Positions 21,567 to 29,370 of a stretch of 29,370 nucleotides of DNA are shown here, in pieces. The stretch covers positions 1-29,370 of the forward strand of contig JADGJH010000122.1 of assembly GCA_027596945.1 (NCBI GenBank), written 5' to 3'. The stretch is from Physocladia obscura. Lineage: Eukaryota > Chytridiomycota > Chytridiomycetes > Chytridiales > Chytriomycetaceae. The notes beneath the pieces were generated by a model. The model ran no database searches. It was not told where the DNA came from and saw only the letters and a list, made by a program, of their open reading frames with translations. The translations under genes and the position numbers were made by a program. Every line of letters starts with the position of its first letter. The stretch's first letter is position 1.

Positions 21567-22730
21567 TTTTGTGTGTGAATATTTGTGAACAATTACGTGG
21601 AACTTTGAAAAATACTGACGTGGGTCAAAAAAAATTTTATATTGAATTGATCGATCGCCAAGAAGCCCGCAAACCACTCGTAATATCCAATATTTAGTCG
21701 AATAAATCGAATAGAGCATCGTGCCCGCCAATTTGTCAATTAGAAAAACACGGCTCTCTTTCATGAAAAATTTCCAAATTTAATCTACTTGATAATTTGG
21801 AAGCTTACAAAAATTCTCTGGTTTTGCAAAAATAATGAACTATTATTATGCGCTATTTACTCACAAATATGACTTATTTTCTGCAACCATTATCAACAAA
21901 GTCTTACAGCTCTGTCAGGATATGTTGGTGAATGGAGAAACCATAGTTCAGAGAATTGAGTTGTTGTACACCAGCAGATTATAGAAGCTAGTTGCTTCAA
22001 TGATGGAATCCATGTACACTGACAGTCACATTGTATAGCATAAAAGAGAGACACATGTGTGGAAGGGTGGTGAATGGGTTGGTGCTATTTTCTTTAGAAA
22101 TTTTTGGATTCATGAGAACAATAAACATGACAGTAGTAAAACTTGTAGTCATGTGGAAAAGTGTAAAACAAGAAAATTGTTGTGTGAATTTCTGAACAAC
22201 ACAAGCACACTTTGGGAATCATATATAGGAATAAACAGAAATTACTTGCAAAGTGGCATGTAAACCATGAATTTGCAAAGTGGCATGTAAACCATGAATT
22301 TGCAAAGTAGCATACAAAGACCATGAATTTTGCAAAATAATGATTTTTAAAAATAAAACTATGGGTGTGGGAAACTCAATTGCAAAACCTACAAGTTACT
22401 TCACTACAAATTTTTTGAAAGAGCTATGACTGAAATTATGAGCATTATTGAATTTTGAATACTATAGTGCATGTTTTTATACACAATGCCAACTGGATGG
22501 CAACAACTAATTTTCATCTTTACACATTATTTCAGAATGGAAATCACTGCAGATAAACTCTTTTAATTGTTGGAGCCTCTCAGCTATGATAAGAACTTAA
22601 TTAATTTTTTGTGAAAATAAGCTTACTGGATACATCTAGGCCCACTCTATTGGAATTATTCTGCTAATTTGAGTTGCAATTCATAAAATTCATGAAAAAA
22701 TTTTTTGTTATTAAAAATTTGAAGATTTGA
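21567..22730. other. Intergenic DNA between PEBP gene and gene E
   Basis: AT-rich DNA between two divergently transcribed genes, so it must hold both promoters. Apart from the 27-bp tandem repeat at 22246-22330, I see no gene or defined control element. The frame over 22057-22263 has no recognisable domain. Confidence 0.5.
22246..22330. repeat. 27-bp tandem repeat, three copies
   Basis: Units start at 22246, 22273 and 22300. The first two are identical (ttgcaaagtggcatgtaaac followed by catgaat); the third differs at several bases and has a small insertion. A further partial unit (ttttgcaaa) follows at about 22328. Confidence 0.9.
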
Positions 22731-25700
22731 ATGACAGTTGCAGGCTGTACTTCGCTCACGGGATCAACAGTGTGTGACAGCGGCTTTAGTGGTATGTAGT
22801 TAATGAGAGAACGACTAATAGGTGGGGTGGGCGAGGTAGAGCTCTGGCCGGCGGTTTGTGTCCGGTTGGAAACAGATCATGTGCCCTTCATCAAACCAAC
22901 AACCATCCATCAATCTATTATCCAGTTTCGCTGTCATATGGTGCTAACAATCAATCATATTTCGCAGAATACTATGCATGGGCTGACCCGACCGCCAATG
23001 CCTTCTCCAACGTAACCTCGTTCGATATATATATGGCCAGTTGGTTCGATACCAGCAGTGACTTTGCCAGTGAAATGGCCAATGCTTTTGGCTGCTCAAA
23101 TTGGACTGGCTCTGGCTTTCAGGTTGGTGCCCTGTATTGCGGCTTGAACTTTGCCATTTGTGTCAATGTTTAAAAAAAGATCTATAATTAGTATCACATT
23201 TCAGCGTATTGCGGCGTGTGGGCATACCTTGGATCTGCAAAAGGCTGTGCTCCATCGACTCCCTCTCCACTTTCGCCAATTTGCACAACAACAATTAACG
23301 ACTTTTATTTGTCCTGGAATAAAACGATGAATGATTCCACGATCTGTTCAACACCAACTACAGCTCAAGCCACCAAGAGAGCAGACTATATTAATTTGTT
23401 CATAGCTATAGATAACCCCTCTGCTACGTCTTCTTCGAACTGCACTGTGGCTGTATCTGTGGATTCAGCTTCCTACTGTGGATTTTCGACAACTGCTCTT
23501 GGTCAAGCTTTTTGCAACAACCAATACGATCCATGCTGCACATTGAATGGTTTAACGCAAGTTAAATCTGCGCCTGTTTCAAATGAGTCTAATTCGACAA
23601 CTTCTACTAGCACATCTGCATTTACTCAAACTCAAATTGAAATTGGCGCAGGTGTCGTTGCTGCCTTGCTGGTGGTTGTTCTCGTTTGTGTCTGTTACAC
23701 GAGACAACGAAAAAAGAATCGCGAGCCGAAAGAAAGCGAAGCTAATCTGACGTCTGCGCCATCCGTTCGTTCTGGAAACACAAATAACAACAATAATTTC
23801 AACAATAGCTACAAGGGCAACAGCTACAACAATAATTATGAAATGAACGCAAATCAGGTGCATACGCGTTTTGACTATGCACCATCTCTGTCTAACTCGC
23901 AAGGACAGTACCCGGCGACATACCCACAACAATATAACGACCACGGATCAGTATACAGCGGACAACAAAACAATATGCTACAACTTGATAGGGCTGGAAG
24001 CAGGGGTAGTGAATCGTATTACAAGTCGATCGTTCCACAGGGTAATGTCCCACCTTTGCCAAACTTGCAACTTGCACCACAATTCCTAAGACAGCAGCAA
24101 GAAAAAAAATACTGGGTTACCTTAAATTTCAGGGCTTTAAAACATGACGAAATGGAATTAAGTGAGCTGTATTTATTGTCTTTGCATCAACATTAACAAT
24201 TTAAACGCTCGAAGTTGTCGGAGATATTGTTGCTGTCAAAGAATCATACGATGATGGCTGGTGTCTTGGATCCAACCCAATGACGGGAGCATCTGGATTT
24301 TTTCCGTTAGATTGCCTTTCTGAAGTTCCAATTGGAAATGGCCCCTCAAAAGCCAAGAGCAAGTTCAACGATCGTGTTTCCAGTATTTATGGCCACGAAG
24401 GACTTGCGGATGATGGATCCTACTATGTTAAGTTTGATTATTATCCAGCAATGACTGATGAGCTGTCGCTACGAACCGGCGATCGCGCTGTTGTTTTTGA
24501 TGAATATGATGATGGGTTTGTCTTTTTTTCGTTTTTTTTTGATTTTTCTATTTATTTTTTTCTATTTCTTTGCAGATGGTGCTTTGGAGCAAATGCAATT
24601 ACGCGTGAGGAGGGTCTCTTTCCGTTGGATATTTTGGCAAACTTCGTTTCTAGAAAGTTTGCTCAAGTTACTTACAGAAAAGATAGAGGATCTTCGCTTA
24701 ATAGTAGTAATCTGAGAAAAGGTGCAGTAACCATCGGGTCAAAACCTCCTGCTACAAACAAAGCCGGGGCTGATACTTTCGAGGCAATTTATGATTTTAA
24801 CCCTGCACAGCCTGATGAGCTCACTTTGCGTGTTGGGGACCAAATTCTTGTCAAGCGCAAGTATGATGACGGGTAAATTTTGTTGTTTGTCTCTCTATCT
24901 ATTTTGAACTTTGCTTTATTTTTGCAAAATAGATGGGCATTTGGAACCAACTTGTCAAACGGCTCAGACGGTCTATTTCCTTTGGATTGTTTAGCTATGG
25001 ATTCTAAACCCCCAAGAAAACAGCGTGCTTCCTCAATTTTTGGGTCGCAAGATGACAGTAACGGAAATATTTACTCCGCATATGCCGAAAGTAACAATGG
25101 TACTGCTAAAAAAGATCCAAATAGCGACCGCGTTGTGTTCAATTATGCCCCTGAGAGACCTGATGAAATTTCTTTGACGGTTGGCGATGAAGTTATTGTA
25201 TCTCAGAAGTTTGACGATGGATGGGGTATTGGACGTAATATTTCGACTGGTCGTGAAGGAAATTTTCCTTTGGTTTGTGAATACTTGACATTTTTTTCCC
25301 TTCAGCTTTAATTGAATATCTTTGTTAATAGGATTGCCTGGCTTCATTCAGTGATCCGAATGCTGGAACCAATAATGGTTCCAAGCAAGTCAAGCAAAGA
25401 GTTTCCAGTATCTTTGAGGTCGACGCCTCAAAGACGCTCAGCACTTCAAGCGGAACTGAAAATGTGATTTACGATTATGAACCAGAAAGATCTGATGAAT
25501 TGGCGTTACGTGTTGGTGACAAGGTTATTGTTAGCCAGAAATTTGACGACGGGTAATCCAATTGAGTTTGATTTTTGGAGATAAAACTGACATAATATAT
25601 AAAAATAGATGGGCATTCGGTGTTTGTTTGTCAACTGGAGAATCAGGCAATTTTCCTCTGGTAAATTTGTTACGCAACCAAAAAAAAAAAATTAATATAA

Positions 25701-27618
25701 TTTATTTCTGCAGGATTGCCTTTCTTCATTTGCAGGTAATACTCCCAAGAAAACCAGAGCTTCAAGTATCTACGGAAATAACGAGTCAATATACGGAGAT
25801 AGACAGGCTCCTTCGACTCAATCTGCAGTAAAGCCCAATGGCCAAGACACGGCTCTATACGAATTTGCTGCTGAAAAATCTGACGAAATTTCGCTTCGAG
25901 TTGGAGATGTTGTTGTGATTGACAAGGCTTTTGACGATGGCTGGTGTTATGGAACGAATTTGACAAGTCAAAAGGAAGGATACTTCCCATTTGATTGTCT
26001 CGCTTCATACGTCAATGCAAACACTCCTAAGGACAATAAAAAGCAACGCACATCAAGTATTTACGATTCTGAGTACGGCGATAACGACACGGGCGGTGTT
26101 GAGATTGCTAAAGTCGGACCAGATGATGTTGCTGTTGCATTCACTCCCGAAAGCTCTGACGAGCTGGCACTTAGAGTTGGCGATAAAGTTGTTGTTGAAA
26201 AGGCATATGATGATGGTTGGTGCTTTGGTCGACTTGTTGTTTCGGGAAAGACAGGTTACTTCCCCTTCGACTGTTTGAAGAGTTACACTTCGAAGAGAAC
26301 CGGTGGTAAAAAGCAGCGTGTTTCCAGTGTCTATGGCACAGATAACGCAACAGGCGGTGCTGAAATCGCAAAAATCGGACAAGATGAAGCGTCGTATAGC
26401 TTTACTCCAGAAAATCCAGACGAACTGCCTTTAAGAATCGGAGAAAAGGTTGTGGTTGAAAAATCATATGACGATGGCTGGTGTTTCGGTCGAAGTTTGG
26501 CTACTGGAAAACAGGGATACTTTCCTTATGATTGCTTGAAAAGTTACCCTTCCAACAGAGCTGGTGGTAAGAAACAACGTGTTTCCAGTATCTACGGCGT
26601 GGACGAGATTTCCAGTGGGGTAGAAATCGCAAAAATCGGGCCTGATGAAGTAGCATATTCGTTCGTCCCTGAGAATTCAGATGAGCTGTCTCTGCGGGTC
26701 GGAGAAAAGCTTGTTGTTGAAAAAGCATACGACGATGGCTGGTGTTTTGGCCGAAGTTTGACGACTGGAAAGAAGGGATATTTCCCGTACGATTGCTTGA
26801 AAAGCTATCCATCAAATAGAACTGGCGAAAAGAAGCAACGTGTTTCTAGTATTTACGATGTTGAGCCAGAATTTACCGCGCCATCCCCAGCACCATCCCA
26901 ACCCAAACCTGTTCCTTCACCTGCTCCTTCACAAGCAAAAGGAAATATTGTTGTATATGCATTCGAACCAACGCACAACGATGAGATTTCTTTGCGTATA
27001 GGTGATCAAGTTGTTGTAAAACAAAAATATGATGATGGATGGGCCCTTGGTGTAAATCTCAGCTCTCGTCTTGAAGGACTTTTCCCACTAGATTGTCTTC
27101 AATTAGCGCCGACTGAAACATTACCAACGCCAAGTCAACGAATGTCCAGTATGTACGGCGCTTCTTCAAATGAAAATAGCCACAAAGTTATATACAACTT
27201 TGTACCAAGTCAAGGTGACGAACTTGCCCTGCAAGAAGGTGACCGAGTTATTATAACACGTTCATTCGATGATGGATGGAGCTATGGTATGAATGTGACA
27301 ACTGGAAAAGAAGGAAACTTCCCAAGGGATTGTTTAGAGGGTGCTTTGGTTGATCAAAGTAGCGGAAACGGGAAGCCGCAAAGAATGAGCAGCATTTATG
27401 GTGCTCAACAGAGTGAATATGGTAATTCAGTTTATGGCGGTGTACAGAGTGGGTATGGCCAGAGTGACGCCGGAAACTCAATTTATGGCGCACCAAGTGT
27501 TTATGGGGCAAATAACTCTTACTATGGACCTTCCGGAACTTATGGTCAGCAGCAACAGCAGCAACAACAGCAGCAAAATTATGGTGCAGGAGGAAATAAT
27601 CCATACTTCCGAAAGTAA
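22731..27618 (+). CDS. Gene E: 12-Cys ectodomain, single-TM protein with eleven SH3 domains
   Basis: Nine exons on the plus strand: 22731-22791, 22968-23122, 23192-24161, 24215-24515, 24576-24872, 24933-25272, 25332-25552, 25609-25660 and 25714-27618, giving 1433 residues. All phases agree. The start MTVAGCTSLTGSTVC places ATG five residues before the first Cys; no signal peptide is seen. Twelve Cys lie at 6, 15, 63, 79, 91, 103, 124, 156, 168, 180, 187 and 188. I chose the acceptor at 23192 because it restores GFQYHISAYC, matching GLRYHQSALC of gene B. The membrane helix is at about 221-241, followed by RQRKK. An Asn-rich stretch and PQGNVPPLPN precede the SH3 array (about 378-1345), and PSPAPSQPKPVPSPAPSQ separates SH3-9 from SH3-10. 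Every SH3 is followed by an RxSSxY-type motif. The tail has NSxYG repeats and a polyQ run. SH3-6 to SH3-11 share one intronless exon. Function unknown. Confidence 0.9.
26101..26883 (+). repeat. Three tandem 261-bp SH3 modules in the last exon of gene E
   Basis: Units start at 26101, 26362 and 26623, exactly 261 bp (87 codons) apart. Each encodes EIAK(I/V)G-DE, an SH3 domain, then KKQRVSS(I/V)Y. Their similarity is much higher than among other SH3 domains of the protein, indicating recent duplication in frame. Confidence 0.88.
27547..27576 (+). repeat. CAG/CAA run encoding polyglutamine
   Basis: A mixed CAG/CAA tract near the 3' end of gene E encodes ten consecutive Gln in the Tyr/Gly-rich tail. 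Mixed codons make it less prone to slippage than a pure CAG run. Confidence 0.8.
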
Positions 27619-29370
27619 GATGGGTTTGACTGTAAATTTTGGTAGACATTCTGTTATTTTGTCAGTTTTGTTTTCTAGTTTTAGTTTTATTCTTTCTCGT
27701 TTATGATTTAGTGTTTTATCTTCATTTGTATACTTAGAAGGAATATATGAGATATTTTTGACATTAAGTTTGAATTGAGTGGTTAGTTGAACTGTTCCAG
27801 CACTCAACACACCTCTCCTGTTTTTCAAAAAAATGCAAATCTCCACTTCAGCAAATTAACAGAATTGCTTAATACATACGTTCTTAAAGGAATAGCAGTT
27901 GTTGGAGCATATGGGAATCTGATAGTATTGTGATGAAAAATAATATGGTGAGAGATGAGTATTACGAAACAAGGAATGCAAAATAATTCTTTCTCTATTA
28001 ATTTAAGGCTTATTTATTTCTTCTCAAATAAAAAAATAGACTGTTTGTCAACAATCTAATTTTACAAAATGGTGAAATGGACAAAATTGTTATTCTCAAC
28101 TCCATTTATATGGAGCAGAATCAAGTGTGAGATTCTCACATGATGGTTGAGTTTGTTCAAAACTCCTTGACTTTATTTGATAATTATAGTTGTAAATATT
28201 TGTTTATTTATATTTTGTATATATTTATTTATTTATTAATCGTCTGTTTGTTTGGTTCTTTTTGATTATTCCTGTTTTGGGTTTTCTTATTAATTTGTTT
28301 GGGTTTTGGAGTTGAAATAATAAATTGAAGATGTTCTTAAAAATGGCATGTTGTCTGCAGGATGCAAACAGCTCTGTGAAGCCAGTGGTGCATTAAGCTC
28401 AACTGGTGTCTCTGCACCACTGCAGGTCTTCCACTATGAGAGTGATACTTGGAGCTGCTGTACTGAACTCACAGCAGCCCAAGGAGTAAGTGCCAACCCT
28501 CTTGTTGCACCCTTCCACCCCCTGCCCTCCATGACACTCAGGACAAATCTAGTGATGCTGTGGAATGCATTAGTGGTAATCCTACAGTAGTGCACCATCT
28601 GTTAAAGTGTAAAAGATTCAAGCTGTATTGAAAGATGAATTCACTCTTTATTGAAATAAATTGCTCAATTCACTTAAAAAGTAAAGAACAAAACAGTGGA
28701 CTTGTCATTTCCATCATTAAGCAGTAGCCTTTGTATTAATACAAGGAAGTTTTGTATGGGGAGGAAAATGCAAGATTTATTTAAAGACTGTTTTTGGAAT
28801 TTTGTGATTGAGAATTTTAAATAATGAAAATCTAGAATAAAGAAAATAGGAATTCTTGCTAAAAATCCTTATCATACACAATTGTAAACTGAGATTGCAA
28901 CACCATCCCTTGGGAGGCATATTCCCCAGGACTAAGAGGCGTCAGTATTACCAGGAATGGAATGGACTGCTTGATGATTGGACCAGCAAATATATGCTTG
29001 CAAGTAAAAGTATACCACCATGCAGACAAGACACAGTCAGGCAACCAGGGCAATGGGTGATGAGGCAACTCTAGATGCATGCATTGACAGAGCTTATTAA
29101 CCATATTTACCTGTTTCTGTTTATCCTATCTATTATATTTATCTCCGGAGCATGAAGGAAACTACCTGGTTATTCTAGCCAGGGTTCAGTTCAGACATCT
29201 CCCAAGTTAATTTTGGACCTATTTCCATTGCTTTGCTGTAGTGAGTTTCAGTTAGTTGATGCAGATGTTGTTAAGTCAGTTTACTGGCTGTTGAAGTTCC
29301 AATGACTCTATGGTGAGAGTTAAAGGAATAAAACAAGTAATGCAAATAAAAAGTAATAAATAAATAAAAG
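27619..29370. other. Downstream DNA without a convincing gene
   Basis: The first part presumably contains the 3' untranslated end of gene E. AT-rich DNA follows. Two patches with clearly higher GC, about 28340-28600 and 28895-29240, carry short open frames (for example 28348-28590, plus) with no recognisable domain; they may be fragments of a mobile element. The repeat copy at 28835-28901 lies at the edge of the second patch. Confidence 0.5.
28835..28901. repeat. Dispersed repeat, copy 2
   Basis: It starts gaataaagaaaataggaatt and includes ccttatcatacacaat, in the same orientation as 20090-20156. Differences are scattered single bases and one small indel. Confidence 0.7.

Noticed and set aside
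24516..24575. Continuous frame through this segment of gene E, and likewise through 3519-3587 of gene B
   Set aside because: Both are in-frame GT-AG introns; keeping them would insert hydrophobic residues into the SH3 core DDGW.

Overview
The window looks like nuclear DNA of an early-diverging fungus, most plausibly a chytrid-type one. The clues are AT-rich intergenic DNA with long A/T runs, GT-AG introns mostly 48-95 bp long, a fungal-style SH3 subtype (core DDGW...G.FPLDCL), a fungal-type PEBP gene and a decayed pogo-like DNA transposon. The assignment to chytrids is inference; no marker gene is present.

The window is dominated by one family. Five paralogous genes (A 849-3167 minus; B 3328-5275 minus; C 7174-13729 minus, split by an N gap; D 14002-16137 minus; E 22731-27618 plus) encode single-pass membrane proteins with the same layout. 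Each has a very short N-terminus ending in a C.(P/S)LTGS..C motif, an ectodomain of about 190 residues with 12 cysteines, a Ser/Thr-rich stalk, one transmembrane helix with basic residues after it, and a cytoplasmic tail carrying 3, 2, about 9, 2 and 11 SH3 domains. Each of the 27 SH3 domains is followed by a short linker motif R-x-S-S-[ILMV]-Y or a recognisable variant. I rebuilt all exon chains by hand; every chain stays in phase from ATG to stop. The layout recalls yeast Fus1 (O-glycosylated, no cleaved signal peptide, one membrane span, cytoplasmic SH3), but the 12-Cys ectodomain and the SH3 arrays are different. I know of no described function for this combination; a cell-surface sensor or adhesion scaffold is inference.

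Layout: 1-848 AT-rich DNA with a 20-bp minisatellite; genes A and B; 5276-6348 without a recognisable gene; 6349-6939 a GNAT acetyltransferase broken by an in-frame TAG; gene C with a 10-N gap at 10944-10953 flanked by two copies of the same ~2.39 kb, which looks like an unmerged contig overlap rather than a real duplication; gene D; 17112-18808 a degenerate pogo/Tc1-type transposon with 46-bp terminal inverted repeats; AT-rich DNA; 20913-21566 a two-exon PEBP-family gene; AT-rich DNA with a 27-bp tandem repeat; gene E; and 27619-29370 without a convincing gene, holding a dispersed repeat shared with position 20090.

How the parts may work together: the tails combine many SH3 domains with PxxP-rich linkers and Tyr-rich repeats, so intramolecular or clustered SH3-ligand binding, switched by phosphorylation of the RxSSxY linkers, is a reasonable hypothesis. 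Nothing in the sequence proves it.
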